Positions 54,291 to 61,875 of a stretch of DNA of 64,000 bases are shown here, one piece after another. Positions within the stretch are counted from its first letter, which is position 1; every line of letters begins with the position of its first letter. A program made the position numbers and the translations under genes. The notes under the pieces were generated by a model, which saw only the letters and a program-made list of their open reading frames with translations, made no database searches and was not told the DNA's origin. Source of the stretch: Chlorogloeopsis fritschii PCC 6912 (GTDB lineage: Bacteria; Cyanobacteriota; Cyanobacteriia; Cyanobacteriales; Nostocaceae); contig NZ_AJLN01000134.1 of NCBI RefSeq assembly GCF_000317285.1, positions 101,887 through 165,886 on the forward strand. The letters are read 5' to 3'.

Positions 54291-57068
54291 CTATGAACTA
54301 CAGGAAATAGAAGACGGCATAGAATAAGTCATTTGCGGAGATTGAGCAACTAAATGAGTCTCGCCCTTGGGATCTAAAACCCATCCTTGGGCTTCCACAA
54401 TTTGTGGAGTAGATTTGGTCACAGATGGATCAGACTGACCTTTAATTGATGCAGATAATTTATTAGTTTGCCTATCTGTTGCTTGTGCTGGCAGCGTCAC
54501 CCAACTAGCGATCGCTGCTCGCCCCCGCAATGGTTCATTGGGACTCAGGGGTAGTCCGCCACGTCCTGTTGCGATAAAGCGACTAGCAGTTTGTCTTCCT
54601 TTGGGTGTACAGCCTTGGGCAATTTGCCTTGAAGCATCGACTAGGTTGGAGGGTAGCTGGACTAAGCCACGACTGGGATCTACCTCAAGAGTATTGATAG
54701 TTACCTGACCACTAACTCCCAATTCGGAACTAGCTGTGATATCGCTCTCTTGGGTTTCCCGCTCTTGAGGCTTAATTCCGAAAATACCGTTGGTTTTAAT
54801 GTCAACTCTACCACCTTCACCACTGAATGCATTGGCAGTAATGTCACTATTTTCTTTAGGGATAGCAACGATAAATCCAGCGTCGATATCAATATTGCCA
54901 CCATCGCCGCCAAACTGGCGATTGCCTGCACTGGTAGATATCTGACTGTTATTACGCAGCAGTAATAGATTTCGTGATTTGAGCTTGATATTGCCACCAT
55001 TTCCCGATGCGCTTGTAGCGGTGATGCTTCCTTGATTGTCTAGGTTGATAGAGCCAGCATTGATTTCTATGTTTCCTGCCTGCTTTGGCCCTTCATTCCT
55101 GACGGTAACTCTACCCCCATCCCTGACAATCAACTTGTTGGTATTGATAATTAAGTCCCCGCCACTACCCAGGATTTCTGGATTTTTTACATCAGTGTAT
55201 ATAGCCTGAGGATTGATTTCAGCCGCAGCACTGATTTCACTCGTGAACTCACCGCTTCTCCCATAAACTTCTACTTGATTGGCATTAATTCGCAATGTAC
55301 CTGCATTACCTATACCTTGAGTAAAAGAAGTTACTCTTCCTCCATCTCTTACCCGTAGGCGATTGGTTTCAATCGTTATACTTCCCCCTTTACCTTTGGG
55401 TGGAATCTTACTTTGATCGTCATCTACTTGAGCACCAGCATATATGCCTGCGGGAGAGTATTTAGCATTAGCTGTTTCAAATATGTCTATATCAGAGGCA
55501 TGAATCTCTATATTGCCAGCGTTGCCATCAAAGTCACGATTCACTTTTTCATTATCTTCACCAAAGGTAGCAGCTTGCACTTTCGCACCATCACTGATAC
55601 TTAAGCGGTTGGTTTTGATAGTAATGTTACCACCTTTACCCTCTGCAGCATTTACGTTAGAGAACAAGCCGGCAGGATTTCTCAATATAGAACCCGATCT
55701 CCGATCAAAGGTTTTTCCGCTCAGTTCTATTGAGTCGGAAGCGTAAACTGTAAGATTACCTGCATTTCCTGTATTAAAAGTCGAAACCGATACTTGTGCG
55801 TTTCTGACAACTAAGTTTTTCGTCTTGATAGTTAGATTCCCACCATTTCCTGTCGCATTTCTAGTACTTGCAGCCCTTAGAACAGGTGACCTTGTTGTTA
55901 TGGCTACTTCCGCCGGGCCGACAATTTCTACTGAGTCTGCCTCCACAAGCAAGTTCCCAGCATTCCCTTGACCCTCAGTATCTGTACGTACTACGGTGCT
56001 GTCCTCTTGAATCCTTAAGCGTCCAGTCTTAATAGTCAGATTTCCTCCTTGACCTCTAGCACGTGGCAAGATTATGTTTTCAATCGCAGATCCATCTGCA
56101 ACTGTGATTGTGCTGTGAGCATCCAGAGTAATGTCTCCCGCCTGACTATCATCTAAACCAGAATTTTCCTGTATTCCCGCACTTAAGGTACTTCCTCCCG
56201 AAATATTTATGTTTCGAGCATTGATTGCAATACTACCGCCACCGCCAGACCTTACATTTATCTGAGCACCATTGGTAATGGATACGTCTGCTCGCGGCAC
56301 TCCGCCAGGAAAACTTAAGCCCAAGTACGAGTGATTAGCAAAAAGCCCAACAGTGCCTTCTCCTCCTATTCCTGCCAATTCCACTCGCCCACCCAGAGCA
56401 TACAATCTACCTCCATCGACCGCGATATCTCCACCTACTAGTAGCAAACTCCGACCATCTGGTACTCTCAAACCAGAAAAATTATTTCCTATTGGTGCGG
56501 TTGACTTATTTTCTATTCTTCCAGGCTGAAGTTGATTGAAAAAAAACGCAGAAGGATTAACTGTCAGTAATGGTGAGGGAGTTTCAGGAGAGGTTGCACT
56601 GAAAAAGCCGCGATCGCCAAACTGCATGGCATTAGCTGTAGAAGCTACAAATGAACCACTCACATCCAGACGGGCATTACGACCAAAAATAATTCCACTC
56701 GGATTCATTAAGAAAAAATTGACATTACTATTCTCCGTGCGAATTAACCCGTCAATAGAAGATGGAGTCCCACCAGTCACCCGCGACAGGATATTCCTAA
56801 TATTGTCCGCACTTTGAAAAATCGCCGCTTCGTTAGTATTCAGATTAAATTTTCCAAAGCTGTGGAATAAATTATTACCAGCAGTTTGTCCTACTGATTG
56901 GGGGATCGCGTAATTTGGCCCCGTTAAAGTTCCTGCTGTACCAAGGGAGCCATCAAGAGTAATGTTTTGAGCAAAGGCATCAGTGGCAGGAATTATCAAT
57001 GTCACACTTACCGCCAAAGTACTTGCTAGTACCATTTGCCAGTCTTTGTACTGCCAAACTTTAGCCAT
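54291..57068 (-). CDS. Filamentous haemagglutinin N-terminal domain protein (TpsA-like exoprotein)
   Basis: A 925-residue secreted protein of the two-partner secretion type. Residues 1-33 are a signal peptide ending AFAQ. Residues about 36-160 form the haemagglutination-activity/TPS domain: FGKFNLNTNEAAIFQSADNIRNILSRVTGGTPS and NVNFFLMNPSGIIFGRNARLDVSGSFVAST (not quoted further), including the NPxGI motif. The rest is a long beta-helix of repeats of the GNGGNLTIKTKNLVVRNAQVSVST type. The C-terminal 100 residues are less repetitive. Its TpsB transporter is not in the window. It sits between DUF1822 and CHAT genes. Confidence 0.92.
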   Translation of the reverse strand: MAKVWQYKDWQMVLASTLAVSVTLIIPATDAFAQNITLDGSLGTAGTLTGPNYAIPQSVGQTAGNNLFHSFGKFNLNTNEAAIFQSADNIRNILSRVTGGTPSSIDGLIRTENSNVNFFLMNPSGIIFGRNARLDVSGSFVASTANAMQFGDRGFFSATSPETPSPLLTVNPSAFFFNQLQPGRIENKSTAPIGNNFSGLRVPDGRSLLLVGGDIAVDGGRLYALGGRVELAGIGGEGTVGLFANHSYLGLSFPGGVPRADVSITNGAQINVRSGGGGSIAINARNINISGGSTLSAGIQENSGLDDSQAGDITLDAHSTITVADGSAIENIILPRARGQGGNLTIKTGRLRIQEDSTVVRTDTEGQGNAGNLLVEADSVEIVGPAEVAITTRSPVLRAASTRNATGNGGNLTIKTKNLVVRNAQVSVSTFNTGNAGNLTVYASDSIELSGKTFDRRSGSILRNPAGLFSNVNAAEGKGGNITIKTNRLSISDGAKVQAATFGEDNEKVNRDFDGNAGNIEIHASDIDIFETANAKYSPAGIYAGAQVDDDQSKIPPKGKGGSITIETNRLRVRDGGRVTSFTQGIGNAGTLRINANQVEVYGRSGEFTSEISAAAEINPQAIYTDVKNPEILGSGGDLIINTNKLIVRDGGRVTVRNEGPKQAGNIEINAGSINLDNQGSITATSASGNGGNIKLKSRNLLLLRNNSQISTSAGNRQFGGDGGNIDIDAGFIVAIPKENSDITANAFSGEGGRVDIKTNGIFGIKPQERETQESDITASSELGVSGQVTINTLEVDPSRGLVQLPSNLVDASRQIAQGCTPKGRQTASRFIATGRGGLPLSPNEPLRGRAAIASWVTLPAQATDRQTNKLSASIKGQSDPSVTKSTPQIVEAQGWVLDPKGETHLVAQSPQMTYSMPSSISCSS

Positions 57069-57175
57069 GAGTCACCCCCTAGCAATAATTGCCGAGGATA
57101 ATTTTTTGTGTTTTGCTAAATCTAGTTTACGGGTAAATACTGTTGCATAAAGTTAAGAAATCTGAAATTGGGTGA

Positions 57176-58327
57176 TTAAAACTGCAAAATCTCTTGGTCA
57201 TAGTCTTCTGCTGTGGGTTCTGTTTCCCAAATCAATCCTTCTCCAGGTTCCAAAATTACTTCCAGATACAATAAATCTACGGTTGTTACCGCTGTATCTT
57301 CATTATTTTCAAAAGGCTGTAAGTCTTCGTTGAGCAGGCGAAGTTTAAACCCTACTGGTATTTGACTACCGGGGACTGCATTTCGCAATTCAAAGCGCCA
57401 AATATGGTCTTCAGGAGCGCCTTTAGGGAAAATACGTAACTCATATGTATTCCCTGCTATTACCAGTTGCCGAGACAAGCCCAAGATTGGTTCTGCACTC
57501 CGCATTCCCGCAGGTACAGCAACAAATTCTCTTTGGCTCCATCCCAACTGCCCAGCTATATTAGCTACTCCTGTCTGCAACCATTGTGGAATTGACCATT
57601 GTTCGGACATTCCCTGACGGCGATCGCATAACCGCTGTCGCCAACCTCCATTTACCAATAGTGCGCCCCAAAGTGAAAATGGAACTGCCAAACGCGGGAA
57701 TTTCACGTCGGGATTACCCAAGCGTTCTAATAGATTTTCTGCTTGGGTTTTGGAAATAGGAGGTAGAGGTGCAATCTCCGCCCGTAAGGCTTCTGGCTCA
57801 TCCATTTGACGTGTAACCCACAGCACATTCAGATCTTGAATCAAATCTTCACTCTCTAGGCTATAAGTTCGGTCTTGAACATCATAAACCCCTTTTGTTT
57901 TGAGAATTTGATGGGTTGTGTAGCCAAAAATCTTGATCCAGCCATCATCTAAATTGACATATACTGCTACGTAGTAGTCAGCTGCCCACTCCAAAATATC
58001 TACCCATTCTTGGGGTACGCGCAACTCATCCCCATCCATAGCAAGGGTAGGAATTAATACAAGACGAAAGCGATCAAAAGTAATAGCAGTGCCATTAACT
58101 ACTTCCCAAAAACTCGGCAATGCCGCAGTGTTGGGGTAAATCCTGGCAGTGGGGGCAATTTCCTCTCTAAACCAAGGTAAAAATGCTTTCAGACAAAGTT
58201 GATTTATCCACGCACGCATAGAAGCACCAGCAGTGGAGTAGAGTTGCTCTTGTACCTGGGGAGATTGGGGAATTTCCAGATACAGCTGGTGTGAGTCAAG
58301 GGTGAGTGGGGAAGGTGTGTTAGACAT
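57176..58327 (-). CDS. DUF1822 family protein
   Basis: A 383-residue cytoplasmic protein restricted to cyanobacteria as far as I know. Seen: LTLDSHQLYLEIPQSP at the N-terminus, CLKAFLPWFREE, FRLVLIPTLAMDGDELRVPQEWVDI, the YVAVYVNLDDGWIKIFGYTTH block and the C-terminal acidic LYLEVILEPGEGLIWE. Function unknown. It usually lies near an atypical sigma factor gene and CHAT or haemagglutinin genes; here the sigma gene ends 86 bases upstream, so they form a unit. Confidence 0.85.
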   Translation of the reverse strand: MSNTPSPLTLDSHQLYLEIPQSPQVQEQLYSTAGASMRAWINQLCLKAFLPWFREEIAPTARIYPNTAALPSFWEVVNGTAITFDRFRLVLIPTLAMDGDELRVPQEWVDILEWAADYYVAVYVNLDDGWIKIFGYTTHQILKTKGVYDVQDRTYSLESEDLIQDLNVLWVTRQMDEPEALRAEIAPLPPISKTQAENLLERLGNPDVKFPRLAVPFSLWGALLVNGGWRQRLCDRRQGMSEQWSIPQWLQTGVANIAGQLGWSQREFVAVPAGMRSAEPILGLSRQLVIAGNTYELRIFPKGAPEDHIWRFELRNAVPGSQIPVGFKLRLLNEDLQPFENNEDTAVTTVDLLYLEVILEPGEGLIWETEPTAEDYDQEILQF

Positions 58328-58413
58328 AAATCTTAGAATGGCGAATGGCTGCGTGAATTTAAGTAGAACAAGTAGTCAGTCACTCATGGGGAAAACCCCT
58401 GTTCTGCGCTGGC

Positions 58414-59607
58414 TCACTTTTTACTTGTATTTGCATGGCTATAGTGAATTTTGAGCCATTCCTCTAAGCCTGTATTTATGGCATCTACTACGTCGGATTT
58501 AGGGGAAATATGCAAAGTGTTTTGACTCCACTGCGTTATTTTAAGCAGTAGTGACTTTTTAATACTGCTGAGATGGCGGGAAATGGTGTATTGCTTAGTT
58601 TTTAACTGTTCGGCAATTTGTTGTTGAGTAAGTTGTTGCCCGTAGTAGTCTTGCAGTAGTTTTTGTGACTGAGCATCTAGCGCAGCTATTGCTTGAGTTA
58701 AAACTTGGTTTAACTGAGTTTGTTGAGTTCGTATGTTTATTGCTTCTTCCTGCTCGATAGTTTCCGTCAATAAAGATGGTTGTAAGCTGGCAGGCAAGAT
58801 GTCTAATAAATTACTATCATCTTCGCTCAAAGAAGCGTCTACAGAAACAATTTTAGGGTAGAGGAAGGCACGGGCAGCTTTCGCACAGGATAAAAGCCAG
58901 TTTTCTAATGTTTGCTGGCTGATTGCGGAAGTAGGAAAACTCAATCGGCTCAAACGTTCTGTATTGTAAAGATTGGTAATAGCTTGCCAAGTTACAATAT
59001 CTGGTTTTGTGAGCTTGCGAAATTTTTGGCGATCGCCAGTGTAGAGTTCCTTAAAACATTCCCAGGCTAAAACGTAATTTTCGATACTTTGAGCGTTAAA
59101 CCCGATGTTTTGTAATGACTGCACCAGTCGTTTGCGGCTCAGTTTATGTAATAACGCCCAGTCTGAGCAGATATCTGCTTCTTGGCGCAAGCGTAAAACG
59201 TCCTTAATGATACCTTCAAAGGCAAGTTCAGCGTAGCCCTTCAAATTTGAGCTGTATTGAGGATTGAATTTATTTAAGATTTTGTGGACACGAGCGATCG
59301 CAATCTGAAAACAATCTGCCACAGACGACTGAGTCGGAAAATTATGCGTAAATTTTCTTGCAACCCAGTAACACACTTCCTGTAAATAAGCGGAAATATG
59401 CGCCGCCGCCAGAGGGCTGGATTGAGTGTGCCAAACCTTATGCCAGTAAAGTGCCCAAAAATTTTCAGATTCTTGGTGTGCATACCACTCCAAGCACTTT
59501 TGCATACTGCGTCGTAGCTTAGGATCGGTTGCCCAACCACTAAATTGATCTAGATCAAATTGCACAAAGGTAGAAAAGATTTCAACAATACCCTGCCGAG
59601 GTTGCAT
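58414..59607 (-). CDS. Atypical sigma-70 family RNA polymerase sigma factor
   Basis: A 397-residue protein. The C-terminal part (about 300-365) has the sigma region 4 helix-turn-helix: ALDAQSQKLLQDYYGQQLTQQQIAEQLKTKQYTISRHLSSIKKSLL (not quoted further). The N-terminal 200 residues resemble a region 2-like helical core (FWALYWHKVW, VADCFQIAIARVHKILNKFNPQYSSNLKGYAELAFEGIIKDVLR) but are diverged. No anti-sigma gene is adjacent. It is the first gene of the leftward locus with DUF1822, TpsA, CHAT and MBL, and may control it. Confidence 0.8.
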   Translation of the reverse strand: MQPRQGIVEIFSTFVQFDLDQFSGWATDPKLRRSMQKCLEWYAHQESENFWALYWHKVWHTQSSPLAAAHISAYLQEVCYWVARKFTHNFPTQSSVADCFQIAIARVHKILNKFNPQYSSNLKGYAELAFEGIIKDVLRLRQEADICSDWALLHKLSRKRLVQSLQNIGFNAQSIENYVLAWECFKELYTGDRQKFRKLTKPDIVTWQAITNLYNTERLSRLSFPTSAISQQTLENWLLSCAKAARAFLYPKIVSVDASLSEDDSNLLDILPASLQPSLLTETIEQEEAINIRTQQTQLNQVLTQAIAALDAQSQKLLQDYYGQQLTQQQIAEQLKTKQYTISRHLSSIKKSLLLKITQWSQNTLHISPKSDVVDAINTGLEEWLKIHYSHANTSKK

Positions 59608-59902
59608 GGAAGACTCACTGCTATTGAGTTTTGGGAATTAGGTAGTGAACGATAACTCATTTTAATAAGCTTGAATTTACTTCACATGGAGCAGAAAAGA
59701 CTGAGCCAATGCCTTGCTGTATAAGCATTTGCCGTCTATTTCAAAAAATTTTCTCATCCAAGTGCATAAACACTAAAAGTCATCGTACAAAAGCTCAGAA
59801 GAGAGATTCACCTGACAAGCACTCCAAACAGAAGTGCAAATCTGGTGAATCAAATCTTTCCCAACTACAAATTTACCTCACAACTTTAAAGGAGAAACAA
59901 GC
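59608..59902. other. Shared 295-bp divergent regulatory region
   Basis: It lies between the sigma factor gene (leftward) and the RTX gene (rightward). No coding frame is accepted. It must contain both promoters. A strong aaaggaga precedes the RTX start. Confidence 0.5.
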
Positions 59903-60571
59903 ATGGCGACGCTCTACGGTACTAACGGCAACGACGTAATTTACGGTACTGAATATGCTGATTCTATCTATGCTTATTCTGGCGATGACACAGTCTATGC
60001 TTATGGTGGCAATGACTACGTAGATGGCTGGTATGGAAATGATAGCATCTATGGTGGTGGTGGCAACGATACCTTATTGGGTTATTATGGCAACGACTAC
60101 CTCAATGGTGGCGATGGCGACGACTACCTTTATGGTGAAGCTGACAATGACACCTTAGATGGCTGGTATGGAAATGATGTTCTTTATGGTGGTAGTGGCA
60201 ACGACACCTTACTGGGTTATTATGGCAACGACTACCTTCATGGTGGCGATGGCAACGACTACCTCTATGGTGAAGCTGACAATGATACCCTAGTCGGCGG
60301 TTACGGTTCGGATACACTGACTGGTGGCACTGGTGCAGACAAATTTGTCTTCAACTCCCTCTCAGAAGGAATTGATAGTATCAAAGACTTCAAATACTAT
60401 GAAGGTGATAAAATTGTCATTTCTAAATCAGGGTTTGGAGCCACCTCAACTAATCAGTTTTCCTACAACAACAGTACAGGTGCTTTAACCTTTAACGGCA
60501 CCCAATTTGCGTCGCTGCAACCAAACCTTGGTGGTGGCTTTATTCCCAACCTTGACATCATGCTTGTCTAA
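59903..60571 (+). CDS. RTX (hemolysin-type) calcium-binding protein
   Basis: A 222-residue protein made largely of Gly-Asp-rich nonapeptides of the GGxGxDxUx type (GTNGNDVIYGTEYADSIY; GGGGNDTLLGYYGNDYLNGG). Two 45-residue units are nearly identical. The last 80 residues (GTGADKFVFNSLSEGIDSIKDF, YEGDKIVISKSGF) are the usual cap and the C-terminal uncleaved secretion signal region of type I substrates. No catalytic domain is present. It folds on binding Ca2+ outside the cell. A PPIase gene and an ABC exporter follow downstream. Confidence 0.92.
   Translation: MATLYGTNGNDVIYGTEYADSIYAYSGDDTVYAYGGNDYVDGWYGNDSIYGGGGNDTLLGYYGNDYLNGGDGDDYLYGEADNDTLDGWYGNDVLYGGSGNDTLLGYYGNDYLHGGDGNDYLYGEADNDTLVGGYGSDTLTGGTGADKFVFNSLSEGIDSIKDFKYYEGDKIVISKSGFGATSTNQFSYNNSTGALTFNGTQFASLQPNLGGGFIPNLDIMLV
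60023..60292 (+). repeat. Two tandem 135-bp units inside the RTX gene
   Basis: Units at 60023-60157 and 60158-60292 start with gatggctggtatggaaatga and run in the same reading frame. They differ at few positions, mostly silent, which points to a recent in-frame duplication of 45 codons. Confidence 0.9.
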
Positions 60572-60622
60572 GCCCTCAGGCTAGAAGCCTGGGGCTACAC
60601 AAACAAAGCCTGCCTCCGCAGG
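60571..60622 (+). repeat. Hairpin plus 30-bp dispersed repeat after the RTX gene
   Basis: agccc-t-caggct-aga-agcctg-gggct (60571-60596) forms a hairpin that starts on the last base of the RTX stop codon. It merges with ggctacacaaacaaagcctg...cagg (60593-60622), the inverse copy of 3827-3856. It may act as a 3' stabilising or terminating structure. Confidence 0.75.
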
Positions 60623-60716
60623 CTAATAATATACACCTTTATATCTAAATGGTATGAGGGGACATCAGTTGAAATGATAATTTTTAAGTAATTTTGTTGG
60701 TGTTAACCTCAATACA

Positions 60717-60752
60717 AGGGTGCGTTATGTAGTGTAACGCACCCTATTTTTT
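60717..60752 (+). terminator. Terminator-like hairpin
   Basis: agggtgcgtta (60717-60727) and taacgcaccct (60735-60745) are a perfect 11-bp stem with a 7-base loop, followed by atttttt. It lies 146 bases after the RTX stop. The stem is also nearly the same on both strands, so it could be a dispersed cyanobacterial palindrome acting as a terminator. Confidence 0.65.
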
Positions 60753-61002
60753 GGCAGTACTTAATTCCAAAAATCAAACTCTTAATATAAGTAGGTTAAT
60801 ACAAATAAAGTTCTAGTTAAGGTCGTTATTAGTCATTAGTTATTGGTCATTAGTAAGAGTTCCAGCCATTTTATATCCCTTCACCTAGTTGCTTTTATTC
60901 TTACCTACCTACTTAGGTTTTAGATTGTAACTTCACTGGAAGTGCATAAAACCCAAAGCTAATCGTAAGAGATACAAGAAAGTTTTTAAGAGGTTAGCTG
61001 GG
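60753..61002. other. Spacer before the PPIase gene
   Basis: 250 bases with no gene; contains ttattagtcattagttattggtcattag heptamers near 60828-60852. A gagg precedes the next ATG. The gap and hairpins suggest that the PPIase and exporter genes have their own promoter. Confidence 0.5.
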
Positions 61003-61749
61003 ATGAACGCACCCATTTTGCAGTTGAGAGAAAAAGTCATTCAAGTTCATGAAATTCCATTACTTTTAAAGCGCTATCAAGTAATGTCACAAATTTGGCG
61101 AGGCATAGTTATCGACCAAGCGATCGCGGATATTAATTGTACAGAATCAGAAAAAATTACTGCCATTGCTGAATTTGAGAAACAGCAACAAATTACTTCG
61201 ATTATATCTAGGGAAAACTGGTTGCAAAATCAGGGTATGACATTAGAAGAAATGGAAGATTTAGCTGTTCGTAACCTGAAAATAACAAAGTTTAAAACTG
61301 CTACTTGGGGGAATAAAGCCGAGTCTTATTTTTTAAAGCGAAAGGCAAGTTTAGACCAAGTAATCTACTCTCTCATTCGTACTAAAAACCAGGGAATCGC
61401 TTCTGAACTGTACTTTCGCATTCAGGAAAAAGAGGAATCTTTTGCTGAATTAGCACGAGCATACTCTCAAGGTTTAGAAGCATACACAGGGGGAATAATG
61501 GGGCCTGTTCCTCTTAGTCAAACCCATCCATTGATTAGCAAACTACTTTCTGTAAGTAAACCAGGTCAACTTTGGTCTCCTTGCCAGGTTGGCGAATGGA
61601 TTGTGATTTTAAGGTTAGAAAAAGTATTGCCCGCACAGTTTGATGAAGTTATCCGTCAAAAGTTAATTGATGAATTATTTGAACAATGGCTAAAGGAGCA
61701 AATTAAGTCATTATCTCATCAATTTATTATTGATGTTCCAACAGCTTGA
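61003..61749 (+). CDS. Parvulin-type (PpiC) peptidyl-prolyl isomerase
   Basis: A 248-residue protein with no obvious signal peptide. The N-terminal half is a SurA/PrsA-like helical chaperone part (LREKVIQVHEIPLLLKRYQVMSQI, then CTESEKITAIAEFEKQQQ, MTLEEMEDLAVRNLKI). Residues about 118-210 form a parvulin domain: VIYSLIRTKNQGIASELYFRIQEKEESFAELARAYSQG, TGGIMGPVPLSQTHPLISKLL, SVSKPGQLWSPCQVGEWIVILRLEK (none quoted in full). In cyanobacteria such proteins often flank C39/HlyB-like ABC exporters, as here, and may aid folding or export of the substrate. Confidence 0.85.
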   Translation: MNAPILQLREKVIQVHEIPLLLKRYQVMSQIWRGIVIDQAIADINCTESEKITAIAEFEKQQQITSIISRENWLQNQGMTLEEMEDLAVRNLKITKFKTATWGNKAESYFLKRKASLDQVIYSLIRTKNQGIASELYFRIQEKEESFAELARAYSQGLEAYTGGIMGPVPLSQTHPLISKLLSVSKPGQLWSPCQVGEWIVILRLEKVLPAQFDEVIRQKLIDELFEQWLKEQIKSLSHQFIIDVPTA

Positions 61750-61875
61750 AATGATTGAATGTTCTTTTGGCTCAGGTATTAATTTGATTTAAAATTGCTT
61801 ACATTTTGCTGACTGGATATTTCTAAAAAATCTTTTTAAGAGTTACATACAATCTAGTGAGAAAAGACAATAATT

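Noticed and set aside
54750..56817. Several 60- to 95-codon plus-strand frames within the TpsA gene
   Set aside because: They are antisense to a continuous beta-helix coding sequence with period-like repeats and have no independent support.
59709..59939. 76-codon frame overlapping the RTX start
   Set aside because: It overlaps the strong ribosome-binding site and start of the RTX gene and has Cys/Lys/Ser-rich, non-protein-like composition.
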